From positions 594,722 through 658,721 of the forward strand of contig NW_004457592.1 in the NCBI RefSeq assembly GCF_000313135.1: a stretch of 64,000 bases of DNA, given 5' to 3'. Shown piece after piece: positions 36,109 to 47,061 of the stretch; position 1 is the stretch's first letter; each line of letters opens with the position of its first letter. The notes under the pieces were generated by a model. It was not told the DNA's origin. It saw nothing but the letters and a program-made list of their open reading frames with translations, and did not search any database. The translations under genes were made by a program, and so were the position numbers. Origin of the DNA: Acanthamoeba castellanii str. Neff (lineage: Eukaryota > Discosea > Longamoebia > Acanthamoebidae).

Positions 36109-36273
36109 ACCACCCAAGCTGTTGTCCGTGGGTTCCTCTTCGCCGCATGGCTGGTACACTTGGTTGCACGTCGACCAGACCGGAGTCCAAGTACTCTGGA
36201 GCGGTGGCTGGCCAAGACACAGCCATTTCAAAAACAATTCTAAGATTTATATCGGTATCTAAGTGAAGACCTG

Positions 36274-37248
36274 CTACATCTGAGCCATTAGCCCGGAAGC
36301 AGGCGCACATTCAACGACGACAGTGATGCGCTTGTTTAGGTAGTAGCAAGGGTCGCCAAGGATGTTCAACTCGCTTGGGTGGCTGATGGTGCAGCTCTTC
36401 TTGCCCAAGCAGCGCGAGGCTGCAATGTGCATGATCGCTGTCGAGTGGCAATTGGGGTCGATCGCGTAGTTTGGACAGACGCCTGTTGGCAGACCATACG
36501 AGGCAAACGGAATCCTGACAACCACCTGAACACAGTCACACCTACGGTCAGCCATTGGTCTTAACACTATCACCCCCAAACTCTCTTCTGCTTCTTCTTC
36601 TCTTTCATCTTCTGCGCTTGGCGGTGTTTGGTTGTACCGAGCCGGCTGGGCATGTGATGGTGGTTTGCTGCCACTCGGGCGCAGTGCCACACGCGTACGT
36701 GTGGGACGGCGGCAGGGCCGGCAAGGGCGAGATCGAGGGCTTGGGGGCGAGCGGTGCGCATTGGGCCACCAAGCGCAGGCGCTTGTAAACTTTGGTGCAG
36801 GTGCCACCCAAAGGACCGAATTTCTCCGCGTTCTGCACCACGGAGCAGTTGTTGCGACCCACGCAGAGGCTCGCCACGGTGCCAAAGACAGTGTGCGACT
36901 CGCAGACAGGTTCACTGACGTAGTTGGGGCAAGTGCCCGTCGGCAGGCCGTACGACACGAAGGGGATTCCCACAATCACCTGGTGCGCAAGAACAATGAC
37001 AATGGCAACAGCAAGAAAGTAAGCGACCGTTGCAAATGACGAACACAATCCGATGGAAAGAACATGCTTTTAAATGGAGGGATTAATGCAAAGGGTCAGC
37101 ATACCCAGTCGGAGGGGCAAACAATGGAGGCTGAAGCGCCCTCAATGTCCGATGCGCCACATACCAGGGTTTCAGCAGACGCGCTTACCACCAGCAGTAC
37201 GAGGGCCGCTACGAAGAAGACGAACGAAGGGCGGTTGTCACTTCTCAT
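36274..37248 (-). CDS. Secreted lectin with two SUEL-type galactose/rhamnose-binding domains
   Basis: Three exons: 37248-37105, 36979-36638, 36525-36274, giving 245 residues. A signal peptide (SFVFFVAALVLLVVSASAE) precedes domain 1 (LVCGA...IVCPSDWVIVGIPFVSYG...VAQC) and domain 2 (YACGT...ITCPAGSVVVRIPFASYG...VVEC). Both fit the SUEL/Gal_Lectin fold: an N-terminal Cys, I.I..ASYGLPTG.CPNY, C.G...C.V, FG.L..TC.K...L.V..QC. Intron 1 cuts domain 1 just after PSDW and intron 2 cuts domain 2 just after PAGS. These equivalent positions point to an internal duplication that carried its intron. No TM helix or GPI signal follows, so the product is probably secreted. It may bind bacterial or cell-surface glycans, which is inference. 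Confidence 0.87.
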
Positions 37249-37481
37249 CTTGTGCGCGGGTTGTGGTGCTAGTTTTCCTGCTCGGGTATTAAAAGCTTGG
37301 CCAAATGCATTTCGAAAATTTAACGTGATCGAGGAAAAATTGCAGATGAGGCTGGTGGAGGTGAGAAAGAAGAAAGAAAAGAGAGGGGGGGGGCAAGAAG
37401 AACAAGGCCAATGCGTCGCCAGTGGCGCCTACGCCAATTCAATGACCACGCCTACAAACCCCAGCGCGCCACCGGCCTTGC
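37249..37481. promoter_or_regulatory. Divergent region between lectin and Zn2Cys6 copy 2, with TATA-like element
   Basis: 233 bp between the lectin start (37248, minus) and the first usable Met of the second regulator (37482, plus). A TATTAAAA element lies on the plus strand at 37287-37294. It occupies the place held by the TATAAAAA of copy 1, but about 195 bases from the ATG. Confidence 0.4.
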
Positions 37482-38810
37482 ATGACGTGCCGCCTCCGAC
37501 ATGTGTTGTGCGACCGCCAGCGCCCCTGCGGCCGCTGCGTGCGGCTGGGCGAGACTGACCACTGCGAGGACCCACCTCACGCGCACAAGAGAGGCCGCCC
37601 TCGCAAGGAGCCCCCGCCTCCGCCTCACCCACTTCCTGCTCCCTACACCACAACCACCACCGCCGCCATGGCTCCATTCCCGCAGCACCCAGCCCCAGTC
37701 CCAACCAACCACAACAGCATCCACGAGGAGGGCGAGGAGGGCCACCACGACTTCAGCAGACAAGGCGTGGAGGGAAGAGGGGGGTCGGCGCCACCGCTGG
37801 GCACGACACTCTCGCTTGCACTGCTGGTCGAGCTGAAGAAGGTGCGCCGCGAGTGCGCGACCATGGCGGGCAAGCTCGACCGGGTGGCCAAGCGGCAGAA
37901 GCTGACGCAGGGCCAGCTCGACACCAAGATGATTACGTCTCCTTCCTCCTCTCCATCATCTTTTACTTCTACTTCACCGTCCACTTCATCGTCCTCTCCA
38001 CCTCCACGACTCTTCGCCGACTGGCTCAAAGGCGTGCGACTCTCCACCGCCACCTCCGCCCACATCCACGTCCGCGTCCTCTCTTCTCGGCCGTCGAGCA
38101 ACCTGCTCAGCTGCCTGGCCGACCAGCCGTGGTTGATCGAGCGCGTGGTGCCTCTCTCCGAACTGCGCCTGCCCAAGCACCGCTTCCCTGCGGGCATCGA
38201 ACCGTACCTCTCGGCAGGCCTCCGACCAGGCCAGAAGGTGCCCGCCACGCTGGTCACAGGCTTCAACGACCAGTGCTGCAACCTCTTCAAGTACTCTCGG
38301 GTTCGTGGCCCCATCTGCTGCGTGGTGGCGGGCATGCGTGTGTGGGCGGGGGTGATGATGACATGGTGTGGCTGATGTGGGTACTACATGTGCGACTCGC
38401 AGGAGGAGCTAGAGGGACTGAACGCCCTCCGCCTGTATTCACGGTCAGTCTGGGAAGTGTTGCCCGCCATCGCCGAGGTGGTGTTCAGCAAGTGGCCCAC
38501 CACCGATGGCCCCGTGTACCACTTCACGACGCCCATGATCGACAAGCAAGGCGGCATCCTCTGCACCGAGTGCCGCTGGCAGGGCTTCTACGACTTGCAA
38601 GGCAACTTCTCCTGGGGCGTGACGGTGGTCGACCGCTGGAGCGGACCGTTCATCAATCACCTCGAGCACCACCAGCAACCTCCAGAACCTGTGGAAGAGG
38701 CGGCGCCCACCAGCCAACCCCATCACAACCCAACCAACTTCGTTGACCATCCTCCAACACTCGATGACTTGCTGTACAGTCACTTCTTTCAAGACGATCC
38801 ACCAACATGA
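37482..38810 (+). CDS. Zn2Cys6 + AT-hook regulator, copy 2 (start damaged or misplaced)
   Basis: Exons 37482-38300 and 38403-38810, 408 residues, in one frame through the Ser tract. Layout: MTCRLRHVLC and CGRCVRLGETDHC, AT-hook-like KRGRPRKE, coiled coil LLVELKKVRRECATMAGKL, Ser/Thr/Pro tract, then the conserved domain (FADWLKGVRL, SSRPSSNLLSCLADQPW, LIERVVPLSELRLPKHRF, MIDKQGGILCTECRWQGFY). The product ends TLDDLLYSHFFQDDPPT. The first cysteine of the zinc cluster lies in the codon just before the 37482 Met. The ATG that matches copy 1 (37442) is out of frame: 40 nt separate it from the cluster Met, against 45 in copy 1. An in-frame stop sits at 37443. So either an upstream exon is missing from my model, or the cluster is broken by a small indel. 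Confidence 0.65.
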
Positions 38811-38866
38811 AACCATCCGTATGCACTTGACAGACATGATGTCGAGCAAGAACTCATCTCAGTGTG

Positions 38867-41641
38867 TTAAAACTGCTTCTTGTTGAGGAAGCGCAGAGCC
38901 AAGTAGGCCAGTAGCCGTGTGACAATGATCATGCCCACCAGGAACAGGACGTCGGCCCAGATGTTGGTTTCGACGTTGAGGTAGTCCAGCACGTCGTCGC
39001 CCGTGATCACGCCGCCCGTCGTCGGGTACTGGTTGTTCACCGCCGCCGGCGTGTAGGTGTCGTCGCCCACCTTGTACTCGGTGAGGAGGAGCAGCTCGTA
39101 GCTGTACTTGATGATTGAGATCCACCGGGCCCACGCAATCCACACGCGCAGGGTCTGCTGGGACAGGAAGAACCCGCCTGCACACACCTGTGTCAATAAC
39201 CGGCGAGCAACCTCAATTGCTCAGCAGCCGCCCATGGGCTCGTACAAGCGTGACGTACCAAGGATGATGGAGCTGAGGATGAAGATGACCGAGATGGTGA
39301 TGGCCTGCTGCATGTTGGGGATCGCTGCGCCCACTATGAGGCCCAATCCGCTTCCCAGGAGCGTGAACAGGCACAGGCTCAGGAGCCACAGGAAGAAGGC
39401 CCCCGCGTGCGCGGACAAGCCCACCTGTGTGACGCGCAAGCCAAGCAAACGAAAAGAGTGGGTGGTGAGAGGCTCGGCATAGAGGAGAAGTGGATTGGGG
39501 TGTGTGGCCACTGCGTACCACCCAGTAGGTGATGCAACCGAAGAAGAGCGGAAGGACGAGATCAAGCGGCGTCTCGGCGAGGACCTTGGCCAGGAAGTAG
39601 GAGGACAGGCGGTAGGTACCCGTGTCCCGCTCCTTGTTCAGCACTGCCCGCTCTCCGGGGACTGTGGCGAGCATTGTGTCAGCTAAGTTATCTGCGTGGG
39701 AGATAAGGTGGTTCTCGCGAGAACACGTACAAGCCAGCATGGTCATGAACATCGTCTCCATCGTCCAATACATGGCACTGTAAAACAGGAACGCGTTGCG
39801 ATCGGCCAAGCTCTCCTCTGGTTGTCGCCCCCGCGTCAGTGGAACAGGTCAACGATCATGATTCAGATAGAAGGGGGGTCGGTCGGTACCGTCTTTGTCC
39901 ATTCGCAGCCAGAAGAGGCCGGAGACGATGGCGAAGACAACCACGACGATGATCTGGGGAGTGGAGAGGATCGCTGGTCGGCGCTGCTTGAAGGTGCGCA
40001 CGGTGAGCACCCGCAGTTGCTGGAGGAAGTGCGTCGGGTACTTGGCCCCCTTCCGCACGTCCTTGAGCGACGCCTCTTCTCCCCACTGGCCCGTGTCGTT
40101 CTTCGTAGTGGTACTCTTCTCGTGCTGATCGTCGTCGTCGTCGGCGGCGATGAGCAGGGGCTGCTTCTTGTCCCCGTCGTCCGTGGTGGGGTGGTTGGCA
40201 GCGTAGGAGTCGATCAGGAGCTGCCGCACGGTTCGTCCGTCCTTGATCGTGCGCGTCGAGCTCACCACCTCGACTGCAGCGCCCAGCACCGCAGTGTCAG
40301 CAAAAGCAAAGCCAAAACAAAAAGACACAACTGATGAACTGTGGAGTGGGGGCCTACGCATGAAGTCGGCTGCGTTGTATTGTGGGCCGGGCGTGTGGAG
40401 GCCGAGCGAGGCAAAGTAGGAGAGGACGTCTTTGGTGGGACCCGAGTAGACCGTCCACCCGCCCTCGGCCAGCAGGATCACCCGGTCGAACATGAGGAAC
40501 ATGGCCGACGACGGCTGGTGGATGGTCGACACCACCGTGTGTCCGCTCTGGGCCAGCGCGCGCATCGACACCACAAGGCCCAGCGACGTCGCCGCATCCA
40601 ACCCTGTTGTTGTTCATGCGCGCACCAAGCAAGGTCAGTCGACTGGTGCTTCCCTCGACACACTCGCACACGCACACAGGCACGTACCCGATGTGGGCTC
40701 GTCAAGGAAGACGAGGGAGCGGTTGCCTACGATCTCCGTGGCGATGTTTGTTCGCTTCTTCTCGCCGCCAGATATGCCCCTCTGTGGCCCACGATCGCGC
40801 ACACCGTGGTCAGGGGATCAGCTCCAATCTCTAATCATAGATCGAGGGAGGGCGGGTGGAGGCACTGTACCTTCCAGGCGTCGCCCACGATCGTGTTGGC
40901 GCACCGCACAATGCCGAGCTCGCTCAGCACGCTCTCGACCGCGGCCTTCTTATCGGCGGCCGACATCTTGCGAGGCAGCTTGAGCATGGCCGCCGTGCGC
41001 ACCGTCTCCCGCACGCTGATCTCCGGGAAGAAGATGTCCTCCTGCATCACGTAGGCCATGCGCCGCTTGAGCCGCGCCGGCGTGACCTTGTCGTTGCCGT
41101 TGATCAGCACCTGGCCCGTGAGGTGCTTGGCGCCGCCGTGGGTGATGCGCTTGGAGAGCACGTTGAGGAGGGTGGTCTTGCCCGAGCCGGTGGGACCCAT
41201 GATGGCAACGAGCTCGCCCGCGCGCACGCTTCCGCTCACGTTGTTCAGGATCGGAATCTCCATGGTCGAGCCCAGGCAGCCCGTCAGGGCACCGGGCAGG
41301 GGGAGGAAGCCGAGCAGGAGGCGGAGCACGGGGTTGGCGGGCGGCGTGGGCACGACGAACTTGAGGATGAGGTTGCGCCACTCGAGGTTGAGTCGAAGTC
41401 GCGGCGGGACTTGCGAGCAGGGCGTGGGCTGATCGATGCGGGCGTACTGGGAGACCCCGAGCCTGGAGTAATCCTGCACCACGCGGGGGGGGATAGATGT
41501 TATCAAATGATAAGTAGAGTTTGGGGGGGGGAAGTGTAAGTGAAAAGATGGTAGCTTGCTCACCTCGGGCAGCTGCTCTTCGGTTGCCAACTCTGTCATC
41601 TCGAGGTCTCTGTCGTCATCGCTGCTTGTGCTCGATGTCAT
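38867..41641 (-). CDS. ABCG-family half-transporter, copy 2
   Basis: Nine exons: 41641-41564, 41473-40871, 40781-40688, 40603-40358, 40273-39890, 39817-39731, 39661-39519, 39424-39259, 39177-38867, giving 703 residues. Same order as copy 1: Walker [10 protein letters not shown]-loop MQEDIFFPE, signature [12 protein letters not shown], Walker [18 protein letters not shown]-loop HQPSS. A linker rich in Asp, Lys and Thr follows, then six TM segments ending LRFLNKKQF. Compared with copy 1, the intron after FLFY is missing and the N-terminal 26 residues differ ([18 protein letters not shown]). It converges on Zn2Cys6 copy 2, with 56 bp between stops. Substrate unknown. Confidence 0.9.
40395..40614 (-). 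repeat. 220-bp tract identical to 33148-33367 (paralogue copy 2)
   Basis: Partner of the tract in ABCG copy 1. Identity begins inside the exon, just after the codons for the ADFM-side end, and stops in the intron after TGTTGTT, where the copies diverge at once. Confidence 0.9.
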
Positions 41642-41860
41642 GGCGGCGGGTAAGGGGGTGTGGTGATAGCAGTATGGAGTCTCGGCGGAGGCTCTTGAGT
41701 TGTTTGCCTCGGCCCGTCGGGCTCCGGCTTTTTGTGTCGGCGGGGTTTAAGCTTAGCAGCGACGAGCCAACCACCGAACGAAGCGAGTTGGCCAATCAGA
41801 CAAATCCCTGATGGTAGCGAAATTTCATCGTAGTGATCAACCGTGTGTGGAATAACGCTG

Positions 41861-43159
41861 TCATCCATCTATTGGTCCTGCCGGCAGCTTCACAGCGCGA
41901 TAGTCGTAGTAGTTGGTGGGAGGCCCAAACGTGTCGAGCCACTCCAGGGTCGCCATCTCGGTACCCTCCCTGCCCGGCTGTGGCTTACTGTCGCTGCTAC
42001 TGCGGCATTCGTCCCCCGACACGCAGCAGAGCAGAGCCCGGAAGCGTGGGTCGGCAGGCCGGCCCTGACCGTCGCGGCGTTCGGGTCCGCCGTGGATCAC
42101 GGAACAGCCCCCCTCGCCGTAGCACTGCCATCGATAGGAGCACCACACCCTCTCGTAGAAGCCCTCCTGCAGCAATGCGCGCGGCGGGTGGAACGGCAGG
42201 TGGTGGGAGTTGGTGGGCCGGCCCAGACAGGCGTGCTCGGCCACGGTGAAGCCGCAGGCGATACAGGTCATCGCGGGGGTCTTGCACCGCAGGGGCTGGT
42301 CCCACCACCACTCCGGCACGTCGTCACCGGTGAAGGAGCCCTTCGATTTGGCGGCCAGCTGGGCCAGGGAGTCGCGTAGTGGGCTCGGGGCCGGTCCGGC
42401 GTAGGTCATCACCGAATAGCGCGAGCCGTGGTCGCCCAACTTCTTCTCCTCCTCTTCGTCGCGCATGTAGGCCTTGCACGCGCAGGTGGGCGCCACGAGG
42501 GACCCGCAGCCGGCCGGGCACCTGAGGCGCCCCTGCTTCGGATCCCACATCAGGTAGTGGCCGCAGCCGGTCGGCACCGGGACCGGCGGCAGGTCCGGCT
42601 CGATGTCGTTCCTGTCGTCGACGTTGGCCTCCCAGCCGCGGACCGGGGCGGGCGGGCGGCGGCCCTGGCACCTGAACCCACCCACGCGCCACTGGCACCT
42701 GGGGCAGGAGAAGACGGGCACGGACTCGTCCATGTGGTAGAGCAGGCCCTTGAAGTTGCTGGCCAGCGGCAGCGGCGCGGCCTCGTCGTAGAGCGCGGGC
42801 TCGAGCCGTGGGTGACGGGCTGCCAGCTTCATCCGGGCGGCCTGTTCGGTGGGCGACGGGGCGGCGCCCGTACGGAACCGCGAGCAGGCCAGCTCGAGGG
42901 CCACCAGGTCGCGCGCCTTGATAGCCGGCGTGCAGCAGATGAGGATGAGGAGCTCTATGGGCAGCTTGAGCATCAGGTCGCCGTTGGCGCCCTGGTTTAA
43001 ACGAGACCACGCCACAGTGGCCGACGTCGACTTGGTGGGTTTGGTGCCACTCTTCGGCTGGCCAGGCTGCGGAGGCGGGGCAGAGGGGTTCCTCGCCGCT
43101 CGTCGCGTCCAGCGGTCCTTGACCGAGGAAAAGTCTTCTTCGCCTCCCGGTGCGCTCAT
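41861..43159 (-). CDS. F-box-like Cys-rich protein
   Basis: Intronless frame of 432 residues. Near residue 65, LKLPIELLILICCTPAIKAR then DLVALELACSRFR matches an F-box (LP.EL...I...L....L..L...CSRF). The remainder is rich in Cys pairs: FSCPRCQWRVGGFRC, CPAGCGSLVAPTCAC, MTCIACGFTVAEHAC, WCSYRWQCYGEGGC. These could form several zinc-binding sites or a substrate-binding module. The N-terminus is Lys/Ser/Thr-rich and disordered. By F-box logic it would bind SKP1 and deliver a target to an SCF ubiquitin ligase; the target is unknown. I do not recognise the C-terminal domain. The start at 43159 is the first Met of the frame. Confidence 0.75.
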   Translation of the reverse strand: MSAPGGEEDFSSVKDRWTRRAARNPSAPPPQPGQPKSGTKPTKSTSATVAWSRLNQGANGDLMLKLPIELLILICCTPAIKARDLVALELACSRFRTGAAPSPTEQAARMKLAARHPRLEPALYDEAAPLPLASNFKGLLYHMDESVPVFSCPRCQWRVGGFRCQGRRPPAPVRGWEANVDDRNDIEPDLPPVPVPTGCGHYLMWDPKQGRLRCPAGCGSLVAPTCACKAYMRDEEEEKKLGDHGSRYSVMTYAGPAPSPLRDSLAQLAAKSKGSFTGDDVPEWWWDQPLRCKTPAMTCIACGFTVAEHACLGRPTNSHHLPFHPPRALLQEGFYERVWCSYRWQCYGEGGCSVIHGGPERRDGQGRPADPRFRALLCCVSGDECRSSSDSKPQPGREGTEMATLEWLDTFGPPTNYYDYRAVKLPAGPIDG

Positions 43160-43398
43160 GTATGTGGTGGTCTCTTCTTCTTCTCTCTTTCTCTCTTGAG
43201 TGTTTTTGCTTTCCTCTTCCTGCTGTCGTGTTGTCTATCGCTTGACTTCAAGGAAAGCCTGATTCTCGGATGGCTAAAGAGAAGAAGAAAAAGAAAAAGA
43301 AACTTGTTGAGGGCAGCGAATGGAATGCTTGGAATTTTGACTTCGTCTGCGTCTTCGTGGGAAAGCTTGCGCGAAACCTCCATCACGCGCTCACGAAG
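43160..43398. promoter_or_regulatory. Divergent promoter region
   Basis: About 240 bp between the F-box gene start (minus) and the protease start (plus), rich in CT and GAA/AAAG runs. No TATA box that I trust and no gene. Confidence 0.35.
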
Positions 43399-46397
43399 AT
43401 GCACCGCCTTGCCGTCGTTGTCGCCCTTTGTTTGGGTATTGCCTGCGCGGCCGCTGTCGCTCCGCCGAAGTGGCCTACCACGGTACCAACTCTTCCGACG
43501 CCGGCACACTGCGCTACTTTTTTTCTTTGGGAATCATTAACCATTAGTTAAATTCTCAACCCATGTTCTTTCTTCATGCCTTGCTCTTGTCTCCGAACCC
43601 AATAGTATCTCGTGGAGGGCACCATTAGCATTCCGTACTTCAACATTACGGAGCCTGTGACCACCAACTACGACGGGCTCAACAACCGTCAGCGCTTCGA
43701 TTTCTACAATGAGCTGGTACCTCTCCCCAATCGCTGTCCATTCCCACTGTGCACAGATTCTGAGGCCAAGAAGTGCAACATCAACATCATCATCGTCCGA
43801 CTCCGGATGGAGTTTTTGTGTCCGGATCTTCTTCTTGATGCTAAATTCCCTCTCTTCGCGCTCGCAAGACCACGAACATCTACGATTACCGCAACGGTGC
43901 CGGATTCGAAGTCGTGCCCCGTATCGACCGCAAGGTGTGCTTCAAGTCCAACGTTGCCGGCGGCTCGCTCATCAACGTCCTTCCGGACCTCTCCAACTAC
44001 CAGTATCAAGGTCAGTTGCGCCCTCGCTCTCTATGCACTCGTTGCGTTGCTTCTCTCTTAAGACACGTGTCTTGTGTGGCCCGCGCACAGGCTTGACCCG
44101 TGTGAACGGTTGGCTTGTGGAGAACTGGGAGCTCACGCTCAGGAACTTCAGCGCCGTGCAGAAGTACAACATGTACCTCTACAGGGAGCCCGGACACCAG
44201 GGTGTTGCTCGGCCCATTCAGTTCTACATGAGCGGCCGCAACGCCATCTTCGACTCCCACAGCGGTGCTGCTTCTTCTTCTGCGCTCCGCTGGCCTCCCA
44301 TTCGAAGGCCGCCCCTCACCCATCGTGATGGCTTTGTGGGCGGCACACATACATACAGACATCTACATCATGAACTACCACCTGTACCAGCCCGGCTTCA
44401 GCACGCCTCAGGCCTACGCCATTCCCTCCGTTTGCTCCCAGTCGGCCGCCCTGCCCGCCACCCCTTCGGGTAAGTACCCTTCGCGTTCCGCCTCGTGCAC
44501 ATTCCCCCCCCCCACCGCCACCGCCACCTAACTGTTGACTGCGTGCCACCGCGAACTAGTTCAACACGCTAGCCGCAGGAAGCTGTCCGTTCTCCGCAAG
44601 ATGTTCCAGGCCAGCCCCGTGCCGGACCACAACGACGAGGTACACAAAGGCATCCGGAGAAGTGCACCCGTGGTGTCAGGCGGGAAACTAATTTTTCGTG
44701 TGTACGATCTACCTTCTGGTCTCGCGCAAATAGGTCGCCGCCCAGTTCGCTGCCCACGCGCACAAGTTCGGCAAGGTCTACGCCGACCACAGCGAGTACT
44801 CGATGAGGCTCAACATCTTCAGGAAGAACCTGGAGTACATCGAGCAGTACAACAAGAAGGACACTGGCATGAAGCGTACGGCAGCAGCCCGTCTCGTCTT
44901 GCTATCCGCCCATTTCCATCACTTGATGGTGCTGATGCGCATGTCGTGAGCACGTGCAGTTGCCATGAACCACTTTGGCGACATGACCTACGACGAAATC
45001 GTGGACGTCATGCTCCCCTTGGCCAAGAAGTACTGCATGCCCGCTCGCGCACAGCCGCAACACACTCGCTGCGTACTACATAGTCCGCTAACCAAACCGT
45101 ATTGATTGGCACGTGTCCACACTTCAGGCAGGATAAGGCCGTCAGGCGCGCTCCTTCCACCCCCGTCGACCACCAGATCGACCCGAGGGAGCTCGCTGCT
45201 CTGCCCGGCGCCATCGATTGGGTTGCCAAGGGTGCCGTCACGCCGGTCAAGGATCAGGGCTCGTGCGGTTCCTGGTATGGAGCGTCTTCCTGCTTTCCAT
45301 GTCCTCTGACTAGTCTCAGATTACCCGTTTACCTCCGATTGACTCGATTGTGCGGTGCATCACATCATCAGCTGGACCTTTGGTACCACCGGTACGCTGG
45401 AGGGTGCCTGGTTCCTTAAGACGGGCAAGCTCGTGTCCCTGTCCGAGCAGCAGATCGTCGACTGCGCCTGGGTGCGTGCCATGCCGCCACAGGGCCGTTT
45501 TGGAGTCGTTCCTCTCCAGCGTGTTCGTACCAAGGCACTACTGACGCACAGCTGTGCTCTTCAGGGCTACGAGTGGTCTGGCCCCAGCGGCAATCTTGGC
45601 TGTGATGGCGGCTATGCTTCGGGTGCCATCCAATGTACGTGCCGTTTCGAGGGCAGAGACCTCCCCCCCCATTAGGTGTGGGCCGATTCGCTCACAACTC
45701 TTCGCGGTTCTGATGATGGTCATGGCGTGGGGGCATGCAGGGGTCATCGACAACGGCGGTATCGCCCTGGAGGAAAGCTACCCTTACCTCATGCAGGACG
45801 CTTGGTGCCTCAAGACCGACCGCAGCTCTGGTGTCAAGGTACCTAACCGGATACGAGCGAAGCGCAGTTCAGTTTGGGCGGTATCGGTACATGCGAAGCG
45901 TTGATATTGACGGCCCATGTCTGTCCCTCTGCGCTCTACAGGTCCAAGCCTACGTCAACGTGTCGGCCTCCGAGGCGGCCCTCCAGATGGCCGTGGCCAC
46001 TGCTGGCCCCGTCGCCGTGGCGATTGACGCCTCGCACCCCGAGTTCCTCTTCTACTCCAGCGGTGTCTTCTACCTCGCCGAGTGCAAGAACGACGCCAAC
46101 GACCTGGACCACGGTATCGCCTTGCTGCAATCACCACCTCCCCCACTAAACTCAAATCCTAACGCTTCGCGCGGGTGCAGAGGTGCTGGCCGTGGGCTAC
46201 GGTACCGAGAACGGCCAGGACTACTGGCTCGTCAAGAAGTACGGCTCCTTCTTACCAGTTGTGCGCTGATGACCACCTGTCTCACAAACCGTCTTCACAA
46301 TTACAACTCGCAATAGCTCGTGGTCCACTCACTGGGGAGAGAACGGCTATGTCAAGATGGCAAGGAACCGCGGCAACAACTGTGGCATTGCTGTACG

Positions 46398-46428
<31 letters not shown>

Positions 46429-46547
46429 GCGCTGGCGCTCTCTTGACGATGTCGCGACATGCTCTCTTCATTGGTTTCGGCTGAGATGTTGATCCTTTTT
46501 TTCGCGCACGCACGCACCAGACTCAAGCCAACTACGCCATCATCTAA
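43399..46547 (+). CDS. Papain-family cysteine protease with N-terminal extension, resembling Dictyostelium CfaD
   Basis: Sixteen exons: 43399-43482, 43606-43716, 43869-44010, 44091-44264, 44359-44469, 44560-44639, 44734-44875, 44960-45029, 45128-45274, 45372-45471, 45565-45634, 45741-45838, 45942-46113, 46181-46238, 46317-46392, 46521-46547, giving 553 residues. A signal peptide ([18 protein letters not shown]) precedes a 200-residue N-terminal domain ([33 protein letters not shown]). An I29-type inhibitor propeptide follows ([32 protein letters not shown]). The mature enzyme begins near [20 protein letters not shown]. Catalytic Cys, His ([10 protein letters not shown]) and Asn ([14 protein letters not shown]) are present, as are LSEQQIVDC and GCDGGY. 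The Cys and Asn codons are split by introns. The extension before the propeptide resembles counting-factor-associated protein D, from memory. Likely lysosomal or secreted. Confidence 0.88.
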
Positions 46548-47061
46548 AGCGGCCGCTTCCTGCTTGCTTTATTTTATTGCTGCTCAACGTTGTGGTCTCG
46601 CGTTGCAGTCAACTTCTTCAATACAGTACGGGTACACGGCTACCGTTTTGTTTCAAACCATCGTCGTGTGCCATCCATGCCATCGCCTCCCTATCTCCAT
46701 CATCATCATGTCCAGTAACGTTCTCAACAGATCTAGAGGGTGACACTTGTGGTACACTCATGCTTGTATCGGGCTGGATTGTCGCCGCCACAAGGAGAGA
46801 AGCCTCGTCGACGATCCCCTTCCATCGCGACCAGTAGGGGTCGGGGGGTGGAGGGAGCAATGCGTTTTCTTTTCTAACGCCGATTTCTTTTCCCCTTTCC
46901 AGAAGGCCTTGGTCTTTGCTGCTGTTGTTGTTTGTACGGAACGCGGAACACAAACAGAGGAGGACGGAGGGACAGGGTCCATCCTTCGATCTTTTACGTC
47001 AGTCGAGATACAACGCCACCAAGTGAGTCGGAGCGCCACCGGGAGAGCGAAGGCAGGAGGA
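46548..47061. other. Intergenic region between protease and nucleoside transporter
   Basis: 514 bp between two plus-strand genes. A minus-strand frame of 111 codons (46618-46953) and a plus frame running into the transporter are present. Neither has family resemblance or convincing composition. Probably the 3' UTR of the protease and the promoter and 5' UTR of the transporter. Confidence 0.4.

Noticed and set aside
46618..46953. Minus-strand 111-codon frame between protease and ENT genes
   Set aside because: No recognisable domain, no splice partner and no promoter; it overlaps likely UTRs.
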